Source: JAGQYP01 sp041392305 (GTDB lineage: Bacteria; Bacteroidota; Bacteroidia; Flavobacteriales_D; Crocinitomicaceae). From it: DNA of 64,000 bases. The stretch lies in contig JAWKMJ010000017.1 of assembly GCA_041392305.1 (NCBI GenBank), positions 25,644 through 89,643 on the forward strand, given 5' to 3'. Position 1 is the first letter of the stretch. Every line of letters starts with the position of its first letter. The position numbers and the translations under genes are program-made. Below, piece by piece: positions 52,864 through 63,051 of the stretch. A model generated the notes under the pieces. It searched no databases. It worked only from the letters and a program-made list of their open reading frames with translations, and was not told the DNA's origin.

Positions 52864-54225
52864 CTATTCCAATGTTTTAAACCAATCGTATTTGAATGGA
52901 CATCCTTTGTAGTCTTCATCTACATAAATGTAAATATTCTTTATATTCTCGGTAATCCAAGCATCAATTTCCTTCTGTTTCTTTTCATTTAAAGTAGCAT
53001 CCTGAACCATTTTATAATCATCCCGTAAATTAGCTCTATGGGGTTTAGTGCGATCATCAAGTCTTATGATTCGAATACCCGGTTTTCTTTGAATCATATC
53101 CATGTATTGGGAAGGACGACTAATTTCTCCCAATTTTAATTGATCCACCAAAATACTCATCTCTGGATCCATCTGATTCAAATCTTGTACATCCCATTTC
53201 ACATCACCTGTATATGGATTCATCAAACTTCCTTTTGTGGCTTTATTGTCGCTATCATTAGAATATTCCTCAATGGCTTCTTCAAAAGTAATTTCTCCTT
53301 TTTGGATTCTTTGATAGGCTTCATTCATTTTTTTATTAAGCTTAATAAATTCATAATCAGAAACTTGGGCTGTTATTAAAATGTGTCGACAGTGATAATC
53401 ATCTCCTCTTCTTTCAATCAACTCCAAAATATGGAATCCAAATGAAGATTCGAACACTTCTGATACTTCGCCCTCACCAAGTGTAAAGACGACTTCCTCA
53501 AATTCTGGAACCATCGTACCACGGGTTGCCCAACCTAGATCTCCTCCATTCTTTGCACTACCTGGATCTTCAGAGCTCAACGCAGCAGCAGCGGCAAATG
53601 AAAGATCGCCATCAACTATTTTTTTCCGAATTCCATTCAGTTTTTCTCGTGCATAAGCTTTGTCTTCTTCACTTATTTCAGGAAATACAATGATTTGCGA
53701 AAGGGTAACGTGTGAGTTGATTAGAGGGAGGGAATCCAATGGTACTGCAGTATAAAAATCTTCAATTTCTTTGGGCGTAACGCTTACATTTTCTGTAATC
53801 GTTGCTTCCATCTGCTGGGAGGTCATCATATCACTAATCTGTACTCGAAACTTATCTTTAATTTGAGCAGTTGACATGCCATAGAATTTCTCCATCTCAT
53901 CTTTCCCACCGGGAAACATCTGCATGATTCTATTTACACGTGTGATTAATTCTTGTTCAACCTGTTCTTCCGGGGCATAAATCGAATCAATTTCTGCCTT
54001 GGCTAGCATAAGTTTCTGAACCAACATTTCTTCGAGAATATAGCAATCACTTTCATTCGTAATTTGAATATTCTCTTTTAAAGCTTGTAGTTTCTGTGCT
54101 TGTATATCAGACAGCATAATAATCTTGTCCGAAGCTCTTGCAATAATTTTGTCAATCACCTTTTTTTGGCTGAACGACATGCTCGAAGCACTTAATAATA
54201 TGAATAAACTAACGTATCGTAACAT
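52864..54225 (-). CDS. surA: SurA-type periplasmic chaperone / peptidyl-prolyl isomerase
   Basis: A 453-residue exported protein (signal peptide MLRYVSLFILLSASSMSFSQ) with the SurA N-terminal helical domain (to about residue 160) and two parvulin domains (about 173-275, with GGDLGWATRGTMVPEFEEVVF and GFHILELIERR; and about 280-390). SurA escorts outer-membrane proteins. Start overlaps the preceding lipoprotein gene by 17 bp. Gene name is by architecture. Confidence 0.85.
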   Translation of the reverse strand: MLRYVSLFILLSASSMSFSQKKVIDKIIARASDKIIMLSDIQAQKLQALKENIQITNESDCYILEEMLVQKLMLAKAEIDSIYAPEEQVEQELITRVNRIMQMFPGGKDEMEKFYGMSTAQIKDKFRVQISDMMTSQQMEATITENVSVTPKEIEDFYTAVPLDSLPLINSHVTLSQIIVFPEISEEDKAYAREKLNGIRKKIVDGDLSFAAAAALSSEDPGSAKNGGDLGWATRGTMVPEFEEVVFTLGEGEVSEVFESSFGFHILELIERRGDDYHCRHILITAQVSDYEFIKLNKKMNEAYQRIQKGEITFEEAIEEYSNDSDNKATKGSLMNPYTGDVKWDVQDLNQMDPEMSILVDQLKLGEISRPSQYMDMIQRKPGIRIIRLDDRTKPHRANLRDDYKMVQDATLNEKKQKEIDAWITENIKNIYIYVDEDYKGCPFKYDWFKTLE

Positions 54226-55066
54226 TTCCTTTTTCGTATTCTTTTTGAATGATAGATTCCTTTATTTTTTTCCTAAGTTCCTTCTGACGAATGTTCAGAA
54301 TTTTTTTTCGAATGTTTTCCCTCTCGAAGTTTAACGGAGAAAGACCATCTTTTAGTTTATAATCTAAAACATTCAAAAAATAAACATGATAACCATCGTC
54401 AAAATACAATTTCTTTTTCTGAGTAATAAATCTTTCAATCGCAACATCCTTTAATGGGACTTCTTTTAATATGTCGTCAAAATAAATCCAATTATCCTCG
54501 TCATAATAAAAATTGCTCGAATAAATTTTAGCATATTGAATAACATCCTCTATATCTTTAGCATTTTTTAACAGGTACGAACGTTTCATTTTATCCAATT
54601 CGGGTGCATCTACTGTGACTTTCAAATAAAGCACTTTTACGAGAAAATCTTTAAGTAAAAATTCTTCCTTGTGAGTATTGTAATAAGATTGAATTTCTTT
54701 TTGAGTTACATGTGTGTCAATTTCATCATATAACAGCAATTCTTCCAAATAATAGTAATAGAGATCCTTTTTAAAATCATCTACCTGTCTTTGAATCTCG
54801 TTTTGATCAATTCTAGGTTCTGTTCTTGCTTTGTAGTAAAGAATTTGCCTCTCAATCCACTGATCAATATACAATTCAAGCTTAGTTTCATCTTCTATTA
54901 TATCCCTGGGAATATCTTCTTTGTAAAGTTTTTCGTTGTAGACTTTCGCTACATATTCATTTGCATCAGAATCATAATGACACGATGAAAAAATAAAAAA
55001 GCCACTCAAAATAAGAGTGGCCCATAGGTTTCTGAATATTTTACTTAATAAGTGAATACAATACAT
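54209..55066 (-). CDS. SurA/PpiC-like lipoprotein
   Basis: A 285-residue protein with a long N-terminus and a lipobox (FIFSSC; Cys near residue 29). The rest is helical (YVAKVYNEKLYKEDIPRD, QWIERQILYYKA), like the N-terminal SurA domain, without a clear parvulin domain. Flanked by two parvulin proteins and overlapping both genes (26 and 17 bp), it is presumably an accessory envelope chaperone. Homology is weak; the call leans on context. Confidence 0.65.
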   Translation of the reverse strand: MYCIHLLSKIFRNLWATLILSGFFIFSSCHYDSDANEYVAKVYNEKLYKEDIPRDIIEDETKLELYIDQWIERQILYYKARTEPRIDQNEIQRQVDDFKKDLYYYYLEELLLYDEIDTHVTQKEIQSYYNTHKEEFLLKDFLVKVLYLKVTVDAPELDKMKRSYLLKNAKDIEDVIQYAKIYSSNFYYDEDNWIYFDDILKEVPLKDVAIERFITQKKKLYFDDGYHVYFLNVLDYKLKDGLSPLNFERENIRKKILNIRQKELRKKIKESIIQKEYEKGNVTIR

Positions 55067-56993
55067 CCTCGTGGATTACAACTTTGTATTTTTTCTCCAG
55101 CTCTGCTATCCATTCCTTCTCCAGCTGTTCTTGGTAAGCGGCTATCACCTGACCGCGACATTCACTAAGCTCTTTTGGTCCTGGATCTAAATTATTCAAT
55201 ACTTTCACAATAATGAATTTACCATCTTTTTCATAAGAAGCATTCGTGCCTTTTTTGAATGAATGGCCTTTAAGTAAATCATTGTCCTCGACCACATATT
55301 TTCCTGAAGTTACTCTCACATTCAATTGTGATTTTAAGTTAACACTATCTCTGATCTGCTCGAAAGACATGTCTCCATCCAATAAGCTTTTGACTTTATC
55401 CAATGCTTCGCTGTTAAAGCACTCGTAAATTTCAGCTTCGATTCTCTCTGGCCATTGATAATTTGCTACGTTAGCTTCAAAAAAGGCTTTCAAACCAGTC
55501 GTATCTTCAATCGCCTTTTTCCATACATTTTTGTTCTTTAGTTCAAACAATAACACGCCTTCTCTATATTCTTTTAACAAGGCGTTGAATTTGGGGTATT
55601 TCTTGTGTAGCTGACCTTTTTCATGGTACTTCAAAGCTTTTTTCACTTCATTCTGATATAACTTATCCAAATAAACGTGTAAATCTTGAACCTGGCCTTC
55701 TTTTTGTCTATCCATAATATGTTTTAAAAACATTGATTGGGTATAGGGCTTCTCTTGACCTTTAAACGTAAATAATGTCAAGTCTTTTTCTAACTTAAAA
55801 CCTTTGAAATTACCTTTGAATACATCATAATTCACACTGTCATAAAATACCTGCAAATTCTTGGAACTTAAATCTTTGAATTTATATTCTTTTTTCAATT
55901 TCTCATAAAATGCTGCTTCAGAAACTTCACTTCTAGAATCTCTGGAAACCTTTAATTTGATTTCTCTTTGCATTTCATCGTACGACTTCACCGGAGCCCA
56001 AGAAAGTCGTCTGATTATGTGCCACCCAAAAGATGACTTAAAAGGTTTTGAAATTTCACCATCAGTTTTAAGTGCAAAAGCGGCTTCTTCAAATTCAGGT
56101 ACCATTCTTATTTGTGTACCTGTTCCAAATTCAGGTAGTACCCCGCCTTGTTTTTTCGATTGGACATCTTCTGAATAAAGCATAATTGCCTGCTTGAAAT
56201 CAAGTCCTTTTTGAATGGTGTCATAAATCTCATTCATCATATGTACTTTTTTATCAGGATTTTCACCTTTCTGCGTCAAGATCATTATGTGGTCTACTTT
56301 CATTGTCCCTCTTGCTGGTCGTCTGTCAGTAACCTTTATTAGATGATATCCAAATTTGGTTCGAACGGGCATCGAAACTTCGCCAACTTTGGTGTTGAAA
56401 GCGGCCTTCTCAAAGGGATAAACCATTTGAAATGCACCAAAATATCCTAAATCACCTTTATTACTCTGAGCGGAAGGATCCTCCGATCCATCTTTGCGGA
56501 CACATACCTCTTCGAATGTTCTCTTGCCAGATATAATTTCCTCTCTAAGTCTCATTACATAATTGTAGACTTCTAAAGTATCTTCGGCAGAAGCATCCGG
56601 GGCAACTTTTCTAAGAATATGACTAGCTCTGATTTCTTCTTTCGTATGATCATAAGCTTCCCGAATAAGTGCTTCAGTCGCGTTATTGTCAACTAAATAC
56701 TGTTCGGCCAACTGTCTTTCATATCCCTTGAGCTCGAGCTCCAAGGCATGAATAGTGTCCATTTTTAACATTTCGGCCTCGGCAACAATTAACTGAAATG
56801 TATGATAGAGCTTCATATATTCATCTAAAGACGCTTTGTCGTACTTGGGATCATTGTTATTCTTGAGATAAACCTCTAGAAATTCAGATTTCGAAATATC
56901 TTTATCATTAACGGTAAGAATAATCTCCTTCTTTTGAGAGATTCCAAAGAATGCAATAGCTAAAAAGAAAATACTAATACTATACTTCATCAT
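55041..56993 (-). CDS. periplasmic peptidyl-prolyl isomerase with two parvulin domains
   Basis: A 650-residue exported protein (signal peptide MMKYSISIFFLAIAFFGIS). N-terminal helical domain (to about 118), parvulin domain 1 (EIRASHILRKVAP to FGYHLIKVTDRRP), parvulin domain 2 (MKVDHIMILTQKG to FGWHIIRRLSW), then a long C-terminal helical part. Likely assists outer-membrane protein folding, with the two following genes. 13 bases after guaB. Confidence 0.85.
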   Translation of the reverse strand: MMKYSISIFFLAIAFFGISQKKEIILTVNDKDISKSEFLEVYLKNNNDPKYDKASLDEYMKLYHTFQLIVAEAEMLKMDTIHALELELKGYERQLAEQYLVDNNATEALIREAYDHTKEEIRASHILRKVAPDASAEDTLEVYNYVMRLREEIISGKRTFEEVCVRKDGSEDPSAQSNKGDLGYFGAFQMVYPFEKAAFNTKVGEVSMPVRTKFGYHLIKVTDRRPARGTMKVDHIMILTQKGENPDKKVHMMNEIYDTIQKGLDFKQAIMLYSEDVQSKKQGGVLPEFGTGTQIRMVPEFEEAAFALKTDGEISKPFKSSFGWHIIRRLSWAPVKSYDEMQREIKLKVSRDSRSEVSEAAFYEKLKKEYKFKDLSSKNLQVFYDSVNYDVFKGNFKGFKLEKDLTLFTFKGQEKPYTQSMFLKHIMDRQKEGQVQDLHVYLDKLYQNEVKKALKYHEKGQLHKKYPKFNALLKEYREGVLLFELKNKNVWKKAIEDTTGLKAFFEANVANYQWPERIEAEIYECFNSEALDKVKSLLDGDMSFEQIRDSVNLKSQLNVRVTSGKYVVEDNDLLKGHSFKKGTNASYEKDGKFIIVKVLNNLDPGPKELSECRGQVIAAYQEQLEKEWIAELEKKYKVVIHEDVLYSLIK

Positions 56994-57006
56994 GGTAGTT
57001 TATTTT

Positions 57007-58479
57007 TTACTTAATACTGTAGTTTGGTGCTTCACGGGTAATAACAACGTCATGAGGATGACTTTCTTTCATTCCGGCATTTGTAATTTGAATAAAAGAG
57101 GCAGTTTTCAATGTGGCTACATCGGGAGATCCACAATAACCCATACCTGCTCTTAATCCTCCTACAATCTGATGCATTACTTCTACTAAATTTCCTTTGT
57201 AAGGAACCCTTCCTGAAATCCCTTCTGGAACTAATTTTTTTATATCGTCTTCGGCGTCCTGAAAATAACGGTCTTTCGATCCTTTCTGCATGGCTTCAAG
57301 AGATCCCATTCCTCGGTAAGATTTGAATTTTCTTCCTTGAAAAATGATGGTTTCTCCTGGAGATTCCTCAACACCAGCAAACATCGATCCAATCATAATC
57401 GAATCCGCTCCGGCAACAATCGCTTTAACAATATCTCCGGTATACCGAATTCCTCCGTCAGCAATTACGGGAACCCCTGAACCTTCGATTGCGGCAGCGC
57501 AGTCGTTGACGGCTGTTAGCTGCGGAACACCCACTCCTGCTATGACTCTTGTAGTGCATATCGAACCTGGGCCAATACCTACTTTTATAGCATCTGCACC
57601 AGCTTCAACCAAATACTTAGCGGCTTCTGCTGTTGCTATATTTCCAACAACAACATCCAAATGTGGAAATTCTGATTTGACTTCTTTTAGTTTCCCAACA
57701 ACTCCCTGAGTATGTCCATGAGCCGTATCAATAACAATGGCATCCACACCTGCTTCCACCAAAGCACGTACACGATCAATGGTGTCATGTGTCACTCCAA
57801 CTGCAGCTGCTACACGCAGTCTGCCAAACTGATCTTTACATGAATTGGGATGCTCCTTAACCTTTATAATATCTCTGTAAGTAATTAATCCAACAAGTTT
57901 ATTATTCTCATCAACTACAGGGAGCTTTTCAATTTTGTGCTCTTGTAAAATATCTTCAGCATGATTCAAACTAGTTCCCTCTTTGGTGGTTACAATTCTT
58001 TCAGAAGTCATCACATCTTTTACTAAGACATTTACATTCTTCTGAAACCTGAGATCTCTGTTGGTAATAATTCCAACCAAATTTCTCTTCTCATCCACTA
58101 CCGGTATCCCCCCAATTCGGTGTTCCTTCATCAAGTTCAAAGCATCCTTGAGCGTAGCATTGGCATTCAACGTCACTGGATCCAAAATCATTCCACTTTC
58201 AGACCTTTTGACCTTTCTCACTTCAAGCGCCTGGTTCTCAATAGGCATATTTTTATGAATAACTCCAATACCCCCTTGCTGAGCTATGGCAATCGCCAAG
58301 GTGGATTCCGTAACGGTGTCCATAGCAGCCGAAACAATGGGTGTGTTGAGTTCGATATTTCTCGAAAATCTAGTCTTTAAACTCACATCTTTTGGTAAAA
58401 CTTCGGAATAGGCAGGTTGCAGCAATACGTCGTCATAAGTTAAACCCAGACGAATTTTTGTTTTATCATTTAAAGACAT
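57007..58479 (-). CDS. guaB: IMP dehydrogenase
   Basis: A 490-residue enzyme oxidising IMP to XMP with NAD, the committed step to GMP. Catalytic Cys308 is in GPGSICTTRVIAG; the two CBS domains lie at about residues 95-210 (RIGGIPVVDEKRNLVGIITN, KLPVVDENNKLVGLIT). Flap motif YRGMGS is present. Full length and intact. First gene of the run that continues with the parvulin genes; a TAACTTTG -7 box lies at 58520-58513. Confidence 0.97.
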   Translation of the reverse strand: MSLNDKTKIRLGLTYDDVLLQPAYSEVLPKDVSLKTRFSRNIELNTPIVSAAMDTVTESTLAIAIAQQGGIGVIHKNMPIENQALEVRKVKRSESGMILDPVTLNANATLKDALNLMKEHRIGGIPVVDEKRNLVGIITNRDLRFQKNVNVLVKDVMTSERIVTTKEGTSLNHAEDILQEHKIEKLPVVDENNKLVGLITYRDIIKVKEHPNSCKDQFGRLRVAAAVGVTHDTIDRVRALVEAGVDAIVIDTAHGHTQGVVGKLKEVKSEFPHLDVVVGNIATAEAAKYLVEAGADAIKVGIGPGSICTTRVIAGVGVPQLTAVNDCAAAIEGSGVPVIADGGIRYTGDIVKAIVAGADSIMIGSMFAGVEESPGETIIFQGRKFKSYRGMGSLEAMQKGSKDRYFQDAEDDIKKLVPEGISGRVPYKGNLVEVMHQIVGGLRAGMGYCGSPDVATLKTASFIQITNAGMKESHPHDVVITREAPNYSIK

Positions 58480-58512
58480 AGGATAATGAATTTATTGATT
58501 TAAAAATTCGGG

Positions 58513-58520
58513 CAAAGTTA
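58513..58520 (-). promoter_or_regulatory. -7 box of guaB
   Basis: TAACTTTG on the minus strand, 34 bases before the ATG, fits TAnnTTTG. Confidence 0.45.
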
Positions 58521-58640
58521 GATAAAATGGATTTAATATTTAAATTTTAACGATATGATTATAGGTTAAAAAAGTTTAAAAAATTTGTTAATTTAATTCT
58601 GAGCTCATAAAAAAAGACGAAATTTGTCGTTATTGATACC

Positions 58641-59321
58641 ATGAAATTGTTAAAAATTATATTCACCTTCGTTGCTCTTAGTGCCTTCTTCGCTGTATCA
58701 GCTCAGGAAGATGAGTTCGGATTAATCGACGATACAAAACACGACTCCGTTTATTATGAAGGCCTTGTGCAATTCTCAGGGGTAGTGGTTTCTAGTGATA
58801 GTTTGCAGCCTGTCCCGTTTGCTAATATTTTTGACAAAACTACTCGACGTGGTACGGTAAGTGATTATTATGGATATTTTTCTTTCGTTGCCGGTTACGG
58901 AGATACCATTGTCTTCTCCTTTGTAGGGTACAAAAAGTCCTATTTTATCATTCCAGATAGTTTAACCGAATCCAGATATTCGATTATCCACATGATGGAG
59001 AAAGATACCGTTCTCTTGAAAGAAACACGTGTTTATCCTTGGCCCTCTAGAGAAGAATTCGCTGATGCATTTTTGAATATGGATACCCAAATGGATGATT
59101 TAGCAAAAGCCAGGCAAAATCTTTCGGGAGACAATATGGCTTTCGCAGCAGCTCGACTTCCAACAGAAGGAAGTATGACTTACAAATGGGAACAACAGCA
59201 ATATCAGACCAGAATCTACTACAATGGTCAAGCCCCTTCTATTAACATTCTCAATCCTATCGCATGGGGACAGTTCATCGATTATTGGAGGAAAGGGAAG
59301 TTCAAAGACAAAAATAAATAG
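58641..59321 (+). CDS. exported protein with carboxypeptidase-like regulatory domain
   Basis: A 226-residue protein with signal peptide (MKLLKIIFTFVALSAFFAVS). Residues about 42-120 form the beta-sandwich seen at the N-terminus of TonB receptors (FSGVVVSSDSLQPVPFANIF, GTVSDYYGYFSFVAGYGDTI). The rest is unassigned (KARQNLSGDNMAFAAARLP). It precedes the TonB receptor gene by 67 bases and is probably co-transcribed. Function unknown. Confidence 0.75.
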   Translation: MKLLKIIFTFVALSAFFAVSAQEDEFGLIDDTKHDSVYYEGLVQFSGVVVSSDSLQPVPFANIFDKTTRRGTVSDYYGYFSFVAGYGDTIVFSFVGYKKSYFIIPDSLTESRYSIIHMMEKDTVLLKETRVYPWPSREEFADAFLNMDTQMDDLAKARQNLSGDNMAFAAARLPTEGSMTYKWEQQQYQTRIYYNGQAPSINILNPIAWGQFIDYWRKGKFKDKNK

Positions 59322-59388
59322 CAACCTTTTGCAATAAATCGGATATTTATCAGTTTTAAATTCCCTACTTTTGTGATTTTTTTAATGT

Positions 59389-62079
59389 ATGAGGGGGATC
59401 CTTTTAGTTGCTGTTTTACTTATATTTTCATCCATTTTGGGGCAATCTACAGCCCGAATTGAAGGAGCTGTATATAGTGAAGGAATTCCACTGAGTGATG
59501 TGAATGTCTTTCAAGTGGGAACTTCAAATAGCACTATCACTAATGCAGCGGGTTATTTTGCTTTGGAAGTGGAGGCTGGCAAAAAAATCACAATCCGTAT
59601 TTCTTATTTGCAAAAATCAAGAGAAATGGAAATTAAGAAACTAAGACCCGATGAGGTTTTAGAACTTGGGAAGCTCAATATAGGTTCTTTTACACTTAAT
59701 GCCGCTGAAGTGGTAAGTGATACCGGAGATGTTGAGAAAAAACGACCTAATGATTTCTTGTCGAAAATTCCAAAAATTGATTACGGAAAAATAGCACAAC
59801 CCACTGATGTATTTGAGAAAACTTTAGCCTACACTACGGTTGCAGTTAGTAACAATGAGCTCACTGCAAACTATAATGTTAGGGGTGGAAATTTTGATGA
59901 AAACTTAATTTATGTCAATGATATTCAAATTTACCGACCTTTTCTCATTCGAAGTGGACAGCAAGAAGGATTAAGCTTTATCAATTCTGATTTGGTAGAG
60001 GATGTTGGGTTTTCAGGAGGAGGTTGGGAAGCTAGATTTGGAGATAAATTGTCCTCAGTTCTAGACATTAAATATACTAAACCAAAAATATTCAAAGCAT
60101 CGGCAATGGCTTCTTTCATGGGAGTCAAATCTCATATTGAAGGTTCTTTTAAAAAAAATATTGCTACCTTCTTGATAGGAGCGAGATACAGGGCAAATGG
60201 CTACCTATTAAATGCCTTACCAACCGAAGGAGAATATCTTCCGCGTTTTTTTGATGTGCAAGGCTTGTTCGATTTTAATATTTCGGAAAAGATCACCTTT
60301 ACTATTTTAGGTCATTTTTCAAGTAACCTCTATCATTTTATTCCTCAAACACGGGAAACCACTTTTGGTACCGTTAATCAAGCACTGGCCTTGAAAGTAT
60401 ATTTCGATGGTCAAGAGAAAGACCAATATAAAACGGGTACGGGAGCTATCAATTTGAATTGGAACGTTAATAAAAACTTGAGCTTAAAGTTTTATGCTAC
60501 TAGTTTTGTAACTGATGAAACTGAATATTACGATATACAAGGGCAGTATTTCATCAATGAATTGGAGACCAATGCGGGCTCAGATAATTATGGGGATTCG
60601 ATTAATAATATTGGAGTTGGAACTTACTTAGAACATGGAAGAAATGATCTTACTGCTTTTATTAATTCAGTATATCACAAAGGAAGCTACAATTTTACAT
60701 CAGATAATGAGAATAAGAGTCTGAATCGAATTTTCGTTGACTGGGGTGTGAAATATGAACATGATGAATTTAAGGATAATCTGAGTGAATGGCTAATGCA
60801 GGATTCCTCCGGGTTTAGTTTGCCTTATGATCCAAATAAAATTGAACTGAACAATATTTTAAAGGCAAATAATCAAATCACTTCAAATAGATATACCGGA
60901 TATGCACAATCTTCCTTTGAGTTCTTTTTCAAGAAAGATACAGTGCCATTAAAGTTTAAAAAGAAGGTATTTCTTAACGACACGGTAAAGACAATCGAGA
61001 CTTTTTACGATACTGCATTTAATTCGAACTCTAAATTGGTTCTCAATATTGGACTGCGAGGAGGGTACTTAGATGTAAATAATGAGGGATGGTTAACTCC
61101 AAGAATGGTGCTTTCCTATTTTCCTAGATCCTATCTTTATGAAAATGGACGACTCAAAAGAAGATTAGTAGAACTTAGGTTTGGTACAGGGTTGTACTAT
61201 CAACCTCCATTTTACAGAGAATTTCGGCGACTAGATGGAACCCTGAATACGAATGTGAAAGCGCAGAAATCATTTCATGCCGTTATGGGTGCAGACATCT
61301 ATTTCAGCATGTGGAGCAGGAAGTCCCCATTCAAATTTACTGTTGAAGCCTACTACAAATATATTTGGGACCTTAATCCTTATCAAATCCAAGAGGTACA
61401 AATTGAATATCTAGCTCATAATGACGCACGAGCGTACGCTTATGGGATTGATTTTAAAGTAAATGGTGAATTTATTCCAGGAATACAATCCTTTTTAAAA
61501 ATGGGATTTATGCAAACGAAGGAAGATATATTAACAGATTCTTACATTAGATATTTCGATGGTAACAATCAAGAAGTTTTTGATCCTTCGCTTGCTGTTT
61601 CTCAAGATACCGTTCAGCCAGGTTACATCCCAAGACCTACTGATCAATTATTTAATATTGGTGTTTTATTTCAGGATCAAATGCCTAAAGTCGAAGCGCT
61701 TTCCGCATCACTTTCTCTATTGTTTGGTTCTAGATTGCCATTTGGACCTCCAAACTCTCAAAGGTACCAAGACACACTTAGGTCGCCATCCTACTTTAGA
61801 GTAGATTTGGGTATTGCCTATAACTTCATGTACAATAAACCTAGGGTTAAAAAGTTTTGGAGAGCATTTTCTGATATTACTCTGAGTTTTGAGATTTTCA
61901 ATCTTTTCGGCAAGAATAATGTCATTTCCTATACCTGGGTTCAGGATATTAATGCGAGAAGCTACGCCATACCCAACCATTTGACAAATAGAAGATTCAA
62001 TTTGAAATTGCAGTTCAGATTTGACACGTCCAGAAACAAAAATCCGATTCCAGAAAAAGTCAAGAAGAAAAGGGATTAA
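59389..62079 (+). CDS. TonB-dependent outer-membrane receptor
   Basis: An 896-residue receptor: signal peptide (to about 19), carboxypeptidase-like domain (IEGAVYSEGIPLSDVNVFQV), plug domain (LTANYNVRGGNFDENLIYVN, FSGGGWEARFGDKLSSVLDI) and a 22-strand-type barrel ending in NRRFNLKLQFRF. The substrate cannot be read from the sequence; no SusD-like partner is adjacent. The 3' end overlaps the convergent lipoprotein gene by 4 bases. Confidence 0.9.
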   Translation: MRGILLVAVLLIFSSILGQSTARIEGAVYSEGIPLSDVNVFQVGTSNSTITNAAGYFALEVEAGKKITIRISYLQKSREMEIKKLRPDEVLELGKLNIGSFTLNAAEVVSDTGDVEKKRPNDFLSKIPKIDYGKIAQPTDVFEKTLAYTTVAVSNNELTANYNVRGGNFDENLIYVNDIQIYRPFLIRSGQQEGLSFINSDLVEDVGFSGGGWEARFGDKLSSVLDIKYTKPKIFKASAMASFMGVKSHIEGSFKKNIATFLIGARYRANGYLLNALPTEGEYLPRFFDVQGLFDFNISEKITFTILGHFSSNLYHFIPQTRETTFGTVNQALALKVYFDGQEKDQYKTGTGAINLNWNVNKNLSLKFYATSFVTDETEYYDIQGQYFINELETNAGSDNYGDSINNIGVGTYLEHGRNDLTAFINSVYHKGSYNFTSDNENKSLNRIFVDWGVKYEHDEFKDNLSEWLMQDSSGFSLPYDPNKIELNNILKANNQITSNRYTGYAQSSFEFFFKKDTVPLKFKKKVFLNDTVKTIETFYDTAFNSNSKLVLNIGLRGGYLDVNNEGWLTPRMVLSYFPRSYLYENGRLKRRLVELRFGTGLYYQPPFYREFRRLDGTLNTNVKAQKSFHAVMGADIYFSMWSRKSPFKFTVEAYYKYIWDLNPYQIQEVQIEYLAHNDARAYAYGIDFKVNGEFIPGIQSFLKMGFMQTKEDILTDSYIRYFDGNNQEVFDPSLAVSQDTVQPGYIPRPTDQLFNIGVLFQDQMPKVEALSASLSLLFGSRLPFGPPNSQRYQDTLRSPSYFRVDLGIAYNFMYNKPRVKKFWRAFSDITLSFEIFNLFGKNNVISYTWVQDINARSYAIPNHLTNRRFNLKLQFRFDTSRNKNPIPEKVKKKRD

Positions 62080-62507
62080 TTGGAGATATATAAGATAGAA
62101 AATCCGTCGAAATTGGTTTGGTAAGCCCTGAGACCATAAACTGCACTTCCAGAAACTAAGGATCCATCAATTAAGGAATAAACAGCGTCAGAACAACTAT
62201 CATTTAAGAACAAATAGTTGTCGGTATCAACTTCTATTGGAGTGCAGTCATAACCCCCTTCTGCAGTCGACATTCTATCAAAACAAACGAATTCATCAAT
62301 AGATTTTCTGTATACTACGAGTCCTTTTACTCCCCCATTCACATAAGCATAACCGCCTACAGATTGAAGGCTCGAATAAGAGGGTAACATAATATTAATT
62401 TGAACACTAACTGCCACATTAGGGACGGGATGATCACCTAAATTTTGACACCCCGAATTTAAAAGCAATAAAAAAATCGATATTTTCGTTAGAATGAAGT
62501 AGCGCAT
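62076..62507 (-). CDS. lipoprotein with degenerate Rieske-like fold
   Basis: A 143-residue predicted lipoprotein (lipobox NSGC, Cys at residue 20). Residues about 65-143 follow the outline of a Rieske domain: GLVVYRKSIDEFVCFDRMST, then CTPIEVD, then CSDAVYSLIDGSLVSGSAVYGLRAYQ. Cysteines remain at the ligand loops but the two histidines do not. So it should not bind a normal 2Fe-2S cluster. Fold assignment is moderate. Divergent from the small basic protein gene. Confidence 0.6.
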   Translation of the reverse strand: MRYFILTKISIFLLLLNSGCQNLGDHPVPNVAVSVQINIMLPSYSSLQSVGGYAYVNGGVKGLVVYRKSIDEFVCFDRMSTAEGGYDCTPIEVDTDNYLFLNDSCSDAVYSLIDGSLVSGSAVYGLRAYQTNFDGFSILYISN

Positions 62508-62530
62508 AAATTCATTTTAATTTTAAAATA

Positions 62531-62806
62531 TTGAGACAGAAACTCATTTTTATATTATTTATTGCCTCAATTTCTACCTGCAATATAGCTTTTTCGCAAG
62601 ATGCTGACAAAAAGACTACTATAAAGGATGCAAAAGAGAATATTGCTAAGAAAAAACGAAAGCAAGCAAAACTGAAACGAAAGGCTCAGAAAAAGGCTAA
62701 AAAGGATTGGTTGAATTTGCAATCGAAAAGTGCCAAAAAAAGAATCAAGAAAAACGAAAAAATGAACAATCGACGGCGAAAAGGAAAAAAATATAAGATT
62801 TATTGA
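62531..62806 (+). CDS. small, strongly basic secreted protein
   Basis: A 91-residue protein starting with TTG (62531; no in-frame ATG upstream). Signal peptide (MRQKLIFILFIASISTCNIA, FSQ), then a Lys/Arg-rich helical tail (KKRKQAKLKRKAQKKAKKDW) with hardly any acidic residues after residue 45. It might bind nucleic acid, LPS or peptidoglycan. The family is not recognised. A 245-bp gap to the next gene holds only a weak hairpin at 62830-62849. Confidence 0.55.
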   Translation: MRQKLIFILFIASISTCNIAFSQDADKKTTIKDAKENIAKKKRKQAKLKRKAQKKAKKDWLNLQSKSAKKRIKKNEKMNNRRRKGKKYKIY

Positions 62807-63051
62807 TTTAAATGATTTTCCTTTTTGCACAGATTTTATTTTAAATCTGCTCTAGAGATTAGACCTGTATATTTTTTACAAAACTACCTTTCAACAATTT
62901 TTTACTTCCAATCAACTGATATATATTTGCTTCAATAAGGATTCCAATTTTTTTGGGATAATTATTTGAAAGTAGCTGTATGTTAGAAATTTTTTTTTCT
63001 ATATTTACGGGCTTTGTTGCTTTATAAAGACTTTAAAAATACATTTTGTTT

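Noticed and set aside
62830..62849. Terminator of the basic-protein gene
   Set aside because: CAGATTT/AAATCTG forms a weak AT-rich stem with no T-tail.
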